A DNA stretch of 64,000 bases from Paenibacillus mendelii. Its GTDB lineage: Bacteria > Bacillota > Bacilli > Paenibacillales > Paenibacillaceae. The notes under the pieces are model-generated. The model did no database searches and had not been told where the DNA came from. It was given only the letters and a program-made list of their open reading frames with translations. Shown in pieces: positions 44,381 through 53,807 of this stretch (positions within the stretch are counted from its first letter, which is position 1; every line of letters starts with the position of its first letter). The DNA is taken from contig NZ_JANHOF010000019.1 of the NCBI RefSeq assembly GCF_024498075.1, positions 15,443 to 79,442 on the forward strand. The letters run 5' to 3'. The position numbers and the translations under genes were made by a program.

Positions 44381-44412
44381 GATCCGCAAAGGTCTGCTGA
44401 CCTTTGCGGATC
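44381..44412. terminator. Perfect hairpin between two minus-strand genes
   Basis: GATCCGCAAAGGTC and GACCTTTGCGGATC are exact complements with a 4-base loop. It lies just beyond the stop of the coiled-coil gene at 44422 (minus strand), a probable terminator though the T-run is weak. Confidence 0.7.
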
Positions 44413-44421
44413 GTTTGTTCA

Positions 44422-45243
44422 TTATGCTGCAGGAAGCTGGGACTTGGCCTTCTGGATAACGGCTGTGATTTTCTCTTCAAGCGTGTGGATTTTTCGCTTC
44501 TGCTCGACGATCTGACGGGAGAGCGACACGGAGGTCGTTAGTGAGGCCAGCGTACTGGCGAGATCGCGGTTCTTCACAGCCAAGCTGGCGTTCTTCCACT
44601 CCGCGGCCAAGCTCTTCTTCGGAATATCGGTGGAGCTGCGCTCTGCTTTGATGCGAATGACAAGCGGCTCGGTCTCGGCCAGTATGTCACGGAGCTTCTT
44701 GATGGTCCGAGCGGCGCTTTCCTTAGCCGCCTTAAGAGCAGCCTCTTTGTTCCGGATATCCTGACGCGCCAGCTGAACGGCAGGCTTCATGGCTTCGGAT
44801 TGAGAGCGCAGCATGGACGTTAAGTCCTTGGTTCCCATTGTCCGCGATACTGAAATCTGCCTGTTCAATGACGCGTAGAGATCGAACAGCTTCTTATAGC
44901 GCTCGCGTGTCTGCTTGACTTGAATCGCAAGCTTGTCGATCTTGGCGGCGTCAACGGCCTTGATCTGTTTGCGAAGCAAGGTTTCGGCCTCCGCATTCTT
45001 GTAATGAATGGCCTTGATATTCGCATCCCACTGGGTATCCTGCTGTTGGAGGGATACAAAATCGTTGTACTGCGTACTAATCTTGCCTTTCATCGCACTG
45101 TCGGCTGCAGCAAGCGTCTTGTCCAGCGACGACTTGAACGTGCTGGAGACGCTGATTGCAGCGCTTGCCGGTCGGGCCGCTGCGGCTGTGGCTAGCAGCA
45201 GCACCATAATCATGGTGATGGCATAACGGGTCTTGATCTTCAT
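44422..45243 (-). CDS. Secreted coiled-coil protein
   Basis: The 273-residue protein has a signal peptide (about residues 6-28, ATAAAARPASAA) and an otherwise all-helical, heptad-rich body with many K, A, E and L residues, for instance AAKESAARTIKKLRDILAE and EEKITAVIQKAKSQLPAA. It is likely a surface or periplasmic-like helical-bundle protein. No enzyme motif is seen. CTAAGGGAGG is upstream of ATG 45243. Confidence 0.75.
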   Translation of the reverse strand: MKIKTRYAITMIMVLLLATAAAARPASAAISVSSTFKSSLDKTLAAADSAMKGKISTQYNDFVSLQQQDTQWDANIKAIHYKNAEAETLLRKQIKAVDAAKIDKLAIQVKQTRERYKKLFDLYASLNRQISVSRTMGTKDLTSMLRSQSEAMKPAVQLARQDIRNKEAALKAAKESAARTIKKLRDILAETEPLVIRIKAERSSTDIPKKSLAAEWKNASLAVKNRDLASTLASLTTSVSLSRQIVEQKRKIHTLEEKITAVIQKAKSQLPAA

Positions 45244-45313
45244 TGCGGCTCAGTTCCTCCCTTAGACATCGATAGAAAACGGTCCCGTCGGTCCCGTAAG
45301 AACGACAGCACGC

Positions 45314-45365
45314 AAAAAAAGCACCGCAAATATAGGCGCAATAACGCCTGTTACTTACGGTGCTT
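45314..45365 (-). terminator. Terminator of the DUF4091 operon
   Basis: On the minus strand AAGCACCG...CGGTGCTTTTTTT encloses an inner AGGCG-TTATT-GCGCCT hairpin, 100 bases after the DUF4091 stop. The arm structure could suggest a riboswitch, but the T-run and position fit a terminator. Confidence 0.75.
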
Positions 45366-45465
45366 CCGTGTGTGTATGACTAAAAACCGTTTTCGTTTCG
45401 TTTACTATACCTTACCTATTCGCCGGGTGTCAACGCCAGCTTCGTGTTACACGGCCGGTCTTCTA

Positions 45466-47154
45466 CTAAGAGGCAGGGGACGTCTGACGGGCGTGTTCCG
45501 CGATCGCGGCGTTGATGCGTTCCCGGCATGCGAGCAGCCATTCCGCATCCGCCGGGTAATTGTTGAAGGTGATAGGCTCTGCCAAGCCTTCCTCCATAAT
45601 CGCCAGCGTACGTTCTTTCCCGACCATGCTATCGAGCAGCCGAAGGGCGCGCAAATCCTGGAGCGCTTCCGTGAACACCACAAGACGCAGCGACTCGACC
45701 GGTGTACCGTCCTCACCCGGATAGACGAGGAACGCATCGCCGGACGGGAATCCGCCGCCGGCATCCGTAACCTTGTAAGGATCGATTGCTTTCAAGGAGT
45801 ACTGCGAGTACCAGAAATTATAGCCCCAGTGAAGGAAGCCTTCGATATCAAACTTGTACAGCTGCAGGCCGATAACTCGGTTGCGTGCCGAAGGCATAGC
45901 GAAGAACCGGTTAGCTACCTTCAAATACTGGCCGCAGCAGTAATACGTCCATAGACCCGGCACCTGTTTCTCCAGGAACGGACCGATGTGATCGGAAGCG
46001 GGAATCGGCTTCTGCACGAGGCCTTGCTCGTAGAGCGGATAATCGGTCAGGGCATCCAGCGTCGGCCAGCCTTCGATGAGCGGACGAACCCAGTCGCTTG
46101 CGCTTTTGTAAGCCTCGATTTGGGTGCTGTGCGGCTCGTCCGAGATATGGAAGTAGCAGCGTCCCTTCAGCTGCTGTGACTCAAGGAAATCGGTGAGCTC
46201 AGGGAGCAGCGCGGCAAGAAAGCCCTTATACGCATCGCCTGTCGCGTCGGTATCCCAGCCGAAGAGCCGCTTCGTTACGCCATTCTCCGTGCCGACGATT
46301 TTTGGCGCATGCTTCGCGCCCCATTGGGTAAACAGGTGAGACATCTCGAAGTAACGGATGCCGGCAAGGTTGCACAGATCAATCCATTGCTTGAGCCGTT
46401 CGAAGCCGAACCGGTAGCCTGAATCCGTTACCTCCACGTCAACGAGCTGAACGGTCGGACGCTCTCCGCCGACTTGCGTGTCCAGCGGCGGCGTGAATAA
46501 TGGCGTCAGAATCATATTCATGCCGTTGCGAACCGCAATTTGAACATAAGACTCAATGATTTGCCAGTGGCGCTCGCTAAATACATCGACCTCATAATAA
46601 GTGGCCAAGCAGTCGGTATGAAACCAATCCGTAAGGATGAGCTGTTGATCCGGGAGCGCGGCGGGCAACACCTCAAGCTCGAAGGTTTCCTCGCCGATCA
46701 GATGACCCTCCCCATCGGTAAACCTGATCCGAATCGGATGAATCCCTGCTGGAGCATCCTTATGCAGTGTGACGGCTACCCATACGGCGCGCCACTGGAA
46801 GGGAAGCGCCGCTACATCACCGCTTGCAGGCAGCGGGAACAGCGGATCCGGATACAGTCCCGGCGTGGTGCGCAGCAGATTATCGTCGTGATTGCCGTAG
46901 ATCGGGAATTCCGACGGCGCCAATCCAACGGAACGGATCGACAGATCGGCTGCAATCTCGCTTATCGCTTCGGGACGAATCATGTATTTCGCAGAAAGCG
47001 TGGATCGGTATGCCACTTGGAACGAATACTGCTCCCCGGCAAGCGCGGTAGCGCGGTTGAACGTCGGTGCCTGAAGATCCTCGTCTGCAAATACTTTAAT
47101 GAGCGAGCTTATGATGCGTGTTTCGAATGATTGGCTTTCATTGGATAATTGCAT
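45466..47154 (-). CDS. DUF4091-family glycoside-hydrolase-like protein
   Basis: The 562-residue protein shows the family's layout: N-terminal beta-rich region, central TIM-barrel-like domain (about residues 180-440) with DWFHTDCLA, HISDEPHS and RCYF, and the C-terminal DUF4091 signature SGDAFLVYPG. HISDEP is the likely acid pair of the GH-like barrel. AAGGAG precedes ATG 47154. It has no signal peptide. It starts 13 bases after the Gfo/Idh gene, in the same operon. The substrate is unknown. Confidence 0.85.
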   Translation of the reverse strand: MQLSNESQSFETRIISSLIKVFADEDLQAPTFNRATALAGEQYSFQVAYRSTLSAKYMIRPEAISEIAADLSIRSVGLAPSEFPIYGNHDDNLLRTTPGLYPDPLFPLPASGDVAALPFQWRAVWVAVTLHKDAPAGIHPIRIRFTDGEGHLIGEETFELEVLPAALPDQQLILTDWFHTDCLATYYEVDVFSERHWQIIESYVQIAVRNGMNMILTPLFTPPLDTQVGGERPTVQLVDVEVTDSGYRFGFERLKQWIDLCNLAGIRYFEMSHLFTQWGAKHAPKIVGTENGVTKRLFGWDTDATGDAYKGFLAALLPELTDFLESQQLKGRCYFHISDEPHSTQIEAYKSASDWVRPLIEGWPTLDALTDYPLYEQGLVQKPIPASDHIGPFLEKQVPGLWTYYCCGQYLKVANRFFAMPSARNRVIGLQLYKFDIEGFLHWGYNFWYSQYSLKAIDPYKVTDAGGGFPSGDAFLVYPGEDGTPVESLRLVVFTEALQDLRALRLLDSMVGKERTLAIMEEGLAEPITFNNYPADAEWLLACRERINAAIAEHARQTSPAS

Positions 47155-47167
47155 ATTTGAACACTCC

Positions 47168-48325
47168 TTATGAAATAGCTATTCCGCTGGCTGAAGTTGC
47201 CCATGATACGGATTGGAAGGTGCCTGTTTCAGCGGATTTTTTGGCTGCCAGACACATTAATGCACTCATTAAACCATCGTCGAGGGAAGACAGAGAAGGT
47301 ACATCATTTTGCATAATATCAACGAAATTCTTAGCGAGCAGCGGATCTCCGCCGAAGTGGTCGTCGCCGGAGGTGAGCTCGTAGGTTTCGACCCGCGGCG
47401 TGTGGTGCATATAGACCTTGACGATGCCGGTGTAGAAATCAAATTCGACGGTTCCCTTATACCCGAGGAAGCGCGCTCCACGGGCGCCTGCCCCGCGCCG
47501 TGCGAAGAAATTCTGGGAATAGGAGACGTGCATGCCGGATTCGTACCGGATGAGAGTGCTGCCGGAATCCTCGTTCCCGGTATCCTCTGCGAAGCAGCAC
47601 TGCGTCCATTCATTCTTGGTGTAATCCTTGCGGAGCAAAGCGCTCTCCGGGCAGGTCCGGTTGTCTTCGCACGCCTCGCATGTTAATCCGGAAGGCTTGT
47701 CTCCTTTGAAGATTTGCTTGGATACCATAGCGCAAATTTCAGTCGGCTGCTGGCCGAGAATGGCGTTGATATAATCAAAGTCATGTGTGGCTTTCTGCAA
47801 AAACAGTCCGCCCGTCTCCTGCTCATCCCGGTACCAGCTCTGAAAGTAAACATTGCCATAAGGCACATTGTTAACGGCCTGAACATGCTCGATCGTGCCG
47901 ATCTTGCCGGAGGCCACGATTTCTTGGACGAGCTGCACAATGGTCGTCAGCCGCAGCGGGAAGGATACAACCACGCCGGATTGGGAAGCCTCGTAACCGG
48001 CTTTCAACCGGTAGAGATCCTCCATGTTTGTGGCAACGGGCTTCTCCAGATAGAGCGGGAGACCGGTCCGCAGCACCTTAAGCGCCATGGGGGTGTGAAG
48101 CGAGCAGCGGGTGCCGATGAACACGCCGTCGACGGCTCCGGAATCCAGCATTTCTTCCGGTGTGGAGTAGTAGTGGATATCATCATTCTTATCGCGAAGC
48201 TCCTGCCGGAGGGTGTCTTGTCTGACATCGACAATCGCTGTTAATTTGCAGGTTGGATCCTGCCGGATTACCTCGTTAACCATATGCCGAATGCGGTTGC
48301 CATAACCGATTACGCCTAATCTCAT
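47168..48325 (-). CDS. Gfo/Idh/MocA-family oxidoreductase
   Basis: The 385-residue dehydrogenase has the dinucleotide motif RLGVIGYGNRIRHM and EKPVATN (about residues 94-100), which carries the catalytic-type lysine of the family. The cysteine cluster CEACEDNRTCPESAL (about 220-234) is unusual and looks like a metal-binding insert. It would oxidise or reduce a sugar or inositol-type substrate with NAD(P). It is the first gene of the operon with DUF4091, with a divergent AraC gene 217 bases away. Confidence 0.88.
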   Translation of the reverse strand: MRLGVIGYGNRIRHMVNEVIRQDPTCKLTAIVDVRQDTLRQELRDKNDDIHYYSTPEEMLDSGAVDGVFIGTRCSLHTPMALKVLRTGLPLYLEKPVATNMEDLYRLKAGYEASQSGVVVSFPLRLTTIVQLVQEIVASGKIGTIEHVQAVNNVPYGNVYFQSWYRDEQETGGLFLQKATHDFDYINAILGQQPTEICAMVSKQIFKGDKPSGLTCEACEDNRTCPESALLRKDYTKNEWTQCCFAEDTGNEDSGSTLIRYESGMHVSYSQNFFARRGAGARGARFLGYKGTVEFDFYTGIVKVYMHHTPRVETYELTSGDDHFGGDPLLAKNFVDIMQNDVPSLSSLDDGLMSALMCLAAKKSAETGTFQSVSWATSASGIAIS

Positions 48326-48542
48326 GTCGGATTCCCCTTTGTCCGTGTTAGGATGGATGTATCGTCAGTATAAGGGAAATCCGGCCTGTTTTCTTTATTC
48401 AAAAAGCCCGAATATTTGCGAATTTTGTGCCGCGCGAGGCTGGAAAGTTCCCCTCAATGCAAGCGATATGAGGTATGATAATAATAACGAGTTTCATGGA
48501 TAAATAAGGCCTGCATGAGCAGCAGAAGGAGCGGTCGTACCG

Positions 48543-49448
48543 ATGTCATCACAGTTTGAATTGAACAACATGATACGAACGTCGCTCGAGCAGACGATTG
48601 TTATTAATCAAATCATTACGATGTTCTATGCCGAGCGGGAGAGAGGCTTCGAGTTTCATGGGGAGTACCATGATTTCTGGGAATTTCTCTACGTGGATAA
48701 AGGTGAAATTGTCGTAACGGCGGACGATTCGGTGCATTATATGTCGCAAGGCAGCATTATCTTTCATAAGCCGAACGAATTTCACCGGTTTCATGCGACG
48801 AAGGGGACGGCGCCGAACATCATTGTCATGACTTTCGATTGCGATTCGCAGGCGATGAAGCAGTTCGACGGCCAAATCATACGGCTGGAGAATGAAGAAC
48901 GTAATCTGCTTGCGCAGATTATAGCCGAAGGTCAGAATGCCTTCAAGTATCCGTTCGACCATCCGCTTCAGCGGAGGGAAGACGCGCCGGTCGGCAGCGA
49001 GCAGCTGATGCAGAACTATCTGGAGATATTCCTCATTCGGCTGCTCAGGCGCAATGTATTCAAGGAAGTGCCCAAGGGATTGTCGACGATCGCGCGCGAG
49101 AAGCGAAGGGACGAATTGACGGAGCGCATTATTGCGCACATGAAGGAGAATGTGTGCAGCCACTTGACCGTCGCGGGAATAGCCGATCACTTTCACATTA
49201 GCCGAACCCAGGTCACGGCTCTGTTCAAGGAGAATACCGGCCATTCTATGAAGGAGTACTTCAATAAACTAAAGATGGAACGCGCCAAGCAGTATATTCG
49301 CGAGAACACCGACAGCCTGACGGAAATCGCCGACATGCTCGGATTCAGCTCGATTCATGCCTTCTCGGGAACCTTCAAGAAGTGGACGGGCATGAGCCCC
49401 TCCGAGTACGCCAGATCCGTCATCGCGCGCGTCCACGACAAGGAATAA
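48543..49448 (+). CDS. AraC-family regulator with cupin sensor
   Basis: The 301-residue protein has a cupin domain (FWEFLYVDKGEIVVT, SIIFHKPNEFHRFHA) and two C-terminal helix-turn-helix units (about residues 195-292; AGIADHFHISRTQVTALF, IADMLGFSSIHAFSGTF) ending MSPSEYARS. AAGGAG lies about 12 bases upstream. It is divergent from the Gfo/Idh-DUF4091 operon, so the gap 48326-48542 should hold the operator. It probably senses the sugar that the operon degrades. Confidence 0.9.
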   Translation: MSSQFELNNMIRTSLEQTIVINQIITMFYAERERGFEFHGEYHDFWEFLYVDKGEIVVTADDSVHYMSQGSIIFHKPNEFHRFHATKGTAPNIIVMTFDCDSQAMKQFDGQIIRLENEERNLLAQIIAEGQNAFKYPFDHPLQRREDAPVGSEQLMQNYLEIFLIRLLRRNVFKEVPKGLSTIAREKRRDELTERIIAHMKENVCSHLTVAGIADHFHISRTQVTALFKENTGHSMKEYFNKLKMERAKQYIRENTDSLTEIADMLGFSSIHAFSGTFKKWTGMSPSEYARSVIARVHDKE

Positions 49449-49454
49449 TAAGAA

Positions 49455-49498
49455 CAGCCTCCAGCAGGCCCTATTTGAAGGGCGGACTGGAGGCTGTG
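49455..49498 (+). terminator. Terminator between AraC and PfkB genes
   Basis: ACAGCCTCCAG...CTGGAGGCTGT with inner GCCC/GGGC pairing. It sits between convergent genes. Confidence 0.75.
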
Positions 49499-49513
49499 TC
49501 GTTCGATGAATCA

Positions 49514-50479
49514 TTACAGGCTTGCGATCTCCCGAACCTCAATCTCTTCTATGAACGATGCGACTTCATCGGGCATTACGACGCCTGCTGCCGAATGAAG
49601 AGAGTTGGATGCGCCGCAGGCGGAAGCCAGCTTCAGAGCCTGGACGATATCATAGCCCCGGTGAAGCGAAACGGCAAACCCGGCTACGAATGAATCGCCG
49701 CTTCCGACGGGATTGACGGCTTGAACCTTGGCGGCGCTCACGGAATAGAGCTTGCCTTGATAGCCGACGAGCGCGCCCTTCTCTCCGAGCGATACGGCAA
49801 TGCAAGGAATCTGCTTGGCTTGTGCCAGATGGCGGATAGTCTGATGCAGCCGTTCCTCGTCATCGGCACCGCCCTGTATCACATCCGAAGTCAGACGGGC
49901 GGACTCTTCCTTGTTCGGTTTGATCATGAACGGGGAAGCTTGAATGCCGCTCAGGAGCGAGTCTCCGCTGGTATCCAGAATGACGGGTACCTGGAACTCC
50001 TTTACGGCGTCAATCAAGCGCTGATAGATGTCCGAGCCTCCTCCGGAAGGGATGCTGCCCGACATGACAATAACGGATGAGGATTCGGCCAGCAGCTTCA
50101 CCTGCTCGATCAGACGTGCACAGTCGGCTTCCCCGATCTGCAGTCCGGACTCGAGAATTTCCAGCGATTCGCCGGTTGCCTCGTTCAAGAGATTGAGGCA
50201 CGTTCGGGATTCGCCGGCTGCTTCCACGAATTGATGCGAGATGCCTTCCTGCGTGAGGCCGCTGCGTATCATCTGGCCGTTCAAGCCGGCTACGAAGCCG
50301 GTTGCGACGACCGGTTCGCCGAGCGAATGGGCAACGCGGGCGGCGTTAATGCCTTTTCCTCCGGCCTGCGCGATCGTACGGGAGGCGCGGTTGGCTTTGC
50401 CCGGAACGAGCTCCGGAACAAAATAGGTCTTGTCGATAGCCGCATTGAGCGTAATCGTGGTTAGATGGCGTGCTGTCAT
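49514..50479 (-). CDS. 1-phosphofructokinase/tagatose-6-phosphate kinase (PfkB family)
   Basis: The 321-residue PfkB kinase has GGKGINAA at 40-47 and, near residue 255, VGSGDSFVAG (catalytic aspartate), both PfkB signatures. It resembles FruK and LacC, so it would phosphorylate a sugar phosphate to a bisphosphate. ATG 50479 has GGGGGA 6 bases upstream and overlaps the aldolase stop by ATGA. The bisphosphate product would feed the adjacent aldolase. A longer in-frame start at 50512 would lie inside the aldolase gene. Confidence 0.88.
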   Translation of the reverse strand: MTARHLTTITLNAAIDKTYFVPELVPGKANRASRTIAQAGGKGINAARVAHSLGEPVVATGFVAGLNGQMIRSGLTQEGISHQFVEAAGESRTCLNLLNEATGESLEILESGLQIGEADCARLIEQVKLLAESSSVIVMSGSIPSGGGSDIYQRLIDAVKEFQVPVILDTSGDSLLSGIQASPFMIKPNKEESARLTSDVIQGGADDEERLHQTIRHLAQAKQIPCIAVSLGEKGALVGYQGKLYSVSAAKVQAVNPVGSGDSFVAGFAVSLHRGYDIVQALKLASACGASNSLHSAAGVVMPDEVASFIEEIEVREIASL

Positions 50480-51342
50480 GCTGTATCCCCCGCTTTGTTC
50501 ACGGATCCGCACAGCCTGATCTTGTCTGCTGCCAGCTCGAACAGCGCCTGCTTCGCGGGAACCATATATTTGCGAGGATCATTCTCCTCGGGATGCTGCT
50601 GGAACACCGCTTTGATGGCATCGGAGAAGGCGATGCGAAGCTCAGTCGCGACGTTCATCTTCGACATGCCAAGCGCGACGCAGCGCTTCACTTGCTCATC
50701 GGGTATGCCCGAGCCGCCATGAAGAACAAGCGGGGCGGCGACAAGGGAGGCAATGCGCTCGATGCGCGCGAAATCAATGTTCGGTTCTCCTTTATAAATG
50801 CCGTGTGCGGTGCCGATTGCGGGTGCAAGCGTAGAAACCCCCGTAAGCGCCACGAACTTCTCGCATTCCTCGGGATCTGCCAAGAGCGCATCCTGATCCT
50901 CGACGACGATGTCATCCTCGACCCCGCCGACCTTGCCAAGCTCCGCTTCCGTATTCACGCTTGCAGCTTGGGCGACTTCAACGACCTTCTTCGTCTGCCG
51001 GACGTTCTCCTCGAAGGGGGAATGGGAGGCATCGATCATGACGGACGTATATCCGGCACGAATGCATTGGATAATGAGAGGGAAATCCGAGCAATGATCC
51101 AGATGAAGGGCGATTGGCACGGAGCTTCGGTTCGCTGCTGTCGTTGCGGCTGCTGCTATATAATCAGGTCCAAGATGCTTGACCGTGCCTACGGTGGATT
51201 GAATAATGAGCGGAGAGCGCAGCTCATCCGCCGCCTCAACGACAGCTTGGAGCATCTCCAAGGTGTGTACGTTGAACGCGCTGACGCAATAACCGCCGGC
51301 TCGAGCTGCTTGCAGCATAGCTGTTGACGATACTAATGGCAT
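50476..51342 (-). CDS. Class II fructose/tagatose-bisphosphate aldolase
   Basis: The 288-residue aldolase has the zinc ligands in HLDHCSD (H80, D82, H83) and TEAELG (131-136), with the later HGGSGIP and GTAHGIY. It splits a ketose 1,6-bisphosphate to dihydroxyacetone phosphate and glyceraldehyde 3-phosphate. ATG 51342 has AAGGAGG 7 bases upstream; an earlier in-frame start (51546) overlaps the DeoR gene. It is transcribed after the regulator and before the kinase. Confidence 0.92.
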   Translation of the reverse strand: MPLVSSTAMLQAARAGGYCVSAFNVHTLEMLQAVVEAADELRSPLIIQSTVGTVKHLGPDYIAAAATTAANRSSVPIALHLDHCSDFPLIIQCIRAGYTSVMIDASHSPFEENVRQTKKVVEVAQAASVNTEAELGKVGGVEDDIVVEDQDALLADPEECEKFVALTGVSTLAPAIGTAHGIYKGEPNIDFARIERIASLVAAPLVLHGGSGIPDEQVKRCVALGMSKMNVATELRIAFSDAIKAVFQQHPEENDPRKYMVPAKQALFELAADKIRLCGSVNKAGDTA

Positions 51343-51346
51343 TTCG

Positions 51347-52171
51347 TTACCTCCTTGGAAATTCGTTGGGCGCGGCAGACTGTGCTGGACTGCCACCCGC
51401 GAGATGCAGGGTAATGGATTCTTGTTCGCATACGGCGAGCAGCTCGCCTTGCAGCGGTGTGTTACATACGATCGCTTCCAGCTTGCCAAGGGGACTAATC
51501 GGGAAGATGGAGCTTTTATTCGCTTTGGACCCGTCAAATACGGCAATTGCGCTGTCAGAGCGGCTCATCATGATTTGCGCCATCCGTGCTTCCAGCTCCG
51601 AGTGGGTCGTTAACCCGCTTATCGGATGGATGCCATCGACGCCGATGAACATTTTGTTAATATGCAGCCCTTCCAGCTTCGCCTCTGCGAGAGGACCGGA
51701 GAGCTCGAACGTTTCATTGCTCATAACGCCTCCGGTAAGCACGACCTGGACCTGCTGGCTCTCGGCCAGCTCCATGGCAATGTTGACGGCATTCGTGACG
51801 ACCGTAATCTCTGGGCGGTTCTTCAGCTCCCGTGCGATCAGGAATGTCGTCGTGCCTCCGGTTAAGCCGACAATATCGCCCTGCTGGACGAGTGAAGCGG
51901 CTTTGGCTGCGATGATTTCTTTCTCTTTCCAATAAAGCTGTTCTTTCTCATGGAAGCTGACCCCCCGAAGAGGGTCGTGATAACGGGCGCCGCCGGCCGT
52001 TCGAAAAATTTCGCCGGTCTGCTCCAGAAGATCCAGGTCGCGGCGCACGGTCGCTTCCGAGCAGTTCATGTGCTGAATCATCTCGTGAATGCTGAGCTTC
52101 TTATGCAGCTTCAGCAGCTCAAGAAGTTGCTGCCGCCTTGCTTCAGCCTTCGGTAAGGGAGGAATTGCCAT
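51347..52171 (-). CDS. DeoR-family transcriptional regulator
   Basis: The 274-residue protein has a DeoR winged helix (about residues 10-60; IQHMNCSEATVRRDLDLLE) and a DeoR C-terminal sensor domain (GLTGGTTTFLIA, TNAVNIAMELA, IGVDGIHPISG) that binds a sugar phosphate. It is the first gene of the aldolase/kinase operon and is divergent from the ROK kinase gene, so it probably represses both directions through the 172-base gap. The aldolase start is 4 bases after its stop. Confidence 0.93.
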   Translation of the reverse strand: MAIPPLPKAEARRQQLLELLKLHKKLSIHEMIQHMNCSEATVRRDLDLLEQTGEIFRTAGGARYHDPLRGVSFHEKEQLYWKEKEIIAAKAASLVQQGDIVGLTGGTTTFLIARELKNRPEITVVTNAVNIAMELAESQQVQVVLTGGVMSNETFELSGPLAEAKLEGLHINKMFIGVDGIHPISGLTTHSELEARMAQIMMSRSDSAIAVFDGSKANKSSIFPISPLGKLEAIVCNTPLQGELLAVCEQESITLHLAGGSPAQSAAPNEFPRR

Positions 52172-52230
52172 ACGTTCATCATCCTTAGATCTCTCATTTT
52201 GTTTTCACTATAACGCAGTGATATGAAATT

Positions 52231-52252
52231 TTCAATCACGTTATGATTGGAA
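52231..52252. promoter_or_regulatory. Candidate DeoR operator in the divergent gap
   Basis: TTCAATCA-CGTTA-TGATTGGAA is an imperfect palindrome; further TGATT boxes follow near 52263-52280. It lies between the DeoR and ROK kinase start codons. Confidence 0.5.
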
Positions 52253-52343
52253 ATGTCATTATGTGATTGATTTTTCCGATTGCTGCTCCTATAGTTAAGG
52301 TAAGAAATCACAATCCACAATTCCGATTACGGGAGGACTTATC

Positions 52344-53306
52344 ATGAAGCGTTATGCTTTCGGATTTGATATCGGCGGTACGAATATCGTCTGCGGTCTT
52401 GTCGACAGAGAGGGCGAGATCATCTGGACACGGAAGGTGCCGACAGAGGCGGGCAAGGGGAATGACCATGTGATGGCGGTCGTTGCGAATTGCGCAGAGA
52501 TTGGGCTTGCGGAGTCCGGTATTGCGGCTGAAGATGTGGTCGGCATCGGGATCGGCATGCCGGGCCTCGTGGATCCGGAGCAGGGCATCAGCGTTCTTTC
52601 TTCCAATTTGCATTTTCGCAATTATCCCGTCCTTGCGAAGCTGAAAGAGCTAACCGGCATGCCGGTCTGCATGGAGAATGACGTCCGCATGTATGTGTAC
52701 GGGGAAGCGGTTGTCGGTGCAGGGCGCAATCGCCGCCATGTGTTCGGACTGACAGTAGGGACCGGATTGGCTACGGCAATGGTGAACGACGGCAAGCTCT
52801 ACCAAGGAGGTGGCGATTTCTCCGGCGAGCTTGGGCATGTTCCGATCGAAGGGATCGATTACCGCTGCAACTGCGGATTAACCGGCTGCTTGGAGACGGT
52901 GGTGTCTGCGACAGGCTTGGCTCGTCAAGCGAGGGAGGCTGTATTATCGGGACAGAAGACGCTGTTGGCTGATCTGAAGCAGGATCCTGCCGAGCTGAAG
53001 GCGGCAGATGTATCTGCTGCTTATGATGAAGGTGACGAGGTTGCCGTTACAATTATGCACCGGACCGGCGTCACGCTGGGCAAAGCGCTCTCGTACGTAG
53101 TGCCGCTGCTCAGCCCGGATATTATTGTATTGGGCGGGGGTGTCCTGCATGCAGGCGAACGCTTCCTCGCTCCCGTCCGGGAGACGCTGTTCGAACGCAT
53201 CATGCCGATCTATCGCGAACGTCTTGAACTGGCCGCGGCGCAGCGCAACGAGGATGCCGGTGTGATCGGCAGCGCCAGCTGGGCGTTCCGACAATTCGGC
53301 TCATAA
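52344..53306 (+). CDS. ROK-family sugar kinase
   Basis: The 320-residue kinase has DIGGTNIVCGLV at 9-20 for ATP, and the ROK zinc signature with histidine and cysteines in GELGHVPIEG and YRCNCGLTGCLE. The zinc ligands are complete, so it is probably an active kinase of the glucokinase type rather than a repressor. It may supply the sugar phosphate for the divergent PfkB/aldolase genes. The hairpin at about 53315-53346 follows the stop. The actual sugar is not identified. Confidence 0.9.
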   Translation: MKRYAFGFDIGGTNIVCGLVDREGEIIWTRKVPTEAGKGNDHVMAVVANCAEIGLAESGIAAEDVVGIGIGMPGLVDPEQGISVLSSNLHFRNYPVLAKLKELTGMPVCMENDVRMYVYGEAVVGAGRNRRHVFGLTVGTGLATAMVNDGKLYQGGGDFSGELGHVPIEGIDYRCNCGLTGCLETVVSATGLARQAREAVLSGQKTLLADLKQDPAELKAADVSAAYDEGDEVAVTIMHRTGVTLGKALSYVVPLLSPDIIVLGGGVLHAGERFLAPVRETLFERIMPIYRERLELAAAQRNEDAGVIGSASWAFRQFGS

Positions 53307-53559
53307 GCTGTGGATTGCCTGCTGAAACTCGTGCTCCGAGCAGGCGGTTCCCTCGGCTGTAAGCGTGGTTGTGCCATCCCTCCGAACAAGGTATGCTAAT
53401 GAAGTTGAACGAAAGAAACCTGCAATGAGCTTGAACAGGAAGAATGATTCTGGAGAAGCGCTAGCGTATGAACATTCTGCCTGTGCAGCGTGCTGTGCTG
53501 GAATCATGGGTTCAACTTATATAGTTCAAACAGCGTGCATAAAATTAGGAGTGACGGTC

Positions 53560-53796
53560 ATGGAATACACAGCTGACGAAGTTGCGGAGTGGATGTTCAA
53601 GGAGCTGCAGAACACGGGTATGTTATATCAGGAACAGGCCGTAGATTACATCTCGAAGCACTTCGGCGAGTCATTTATCTATGTCAATGAGAACGGCAAC
53701 CGTTCCATCGATAAGGAAGTCAAGAAGGCATTCAAGAAGCTGCATCGCGGACGGGCGGCATGGGAGAGAGACGGATTCTTCTGGGGCTGGTCCTGA
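53560..53796 (+). CDS. Small conserved protein, DUF6953-like
   Basis: The 78-residue protein has AEWMFKELQNTG, AVDYISKHFGESFIYVNENG and an acidic/basic C-terminus, as in short Bacillales proteins annotated DUF6953. ATG 53560 has AGGAG 8 bases upstream. It stands alone, and a terminator follows. The function is unknown. Confidence 0.75.
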   Translation: MEYTADEVAEWMFKELQNTGMLYQEQAVDYISKHFGESFIYVNENGNRSIDKEVKKAFKKLHRGRAAWERDGFFWGWS

Positions 53797-53807
53797 CGTA
53801 TTGGGTG

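Noticed and set aside
45314-45365. Riboswitch-like structure upstream of the coiled-coil gene
   Set aside because: The nested arms end in a T-run just after the DUF4091 stop, so a terminator explains it better; no known aptamer consensus was seen.
53301-53507. Minus-strand open frame overlapping the ROK kinase end
   Set aside because: No clear ribosome site at its start, and it covers a hairpin in the intergenic gap; could not be supported.
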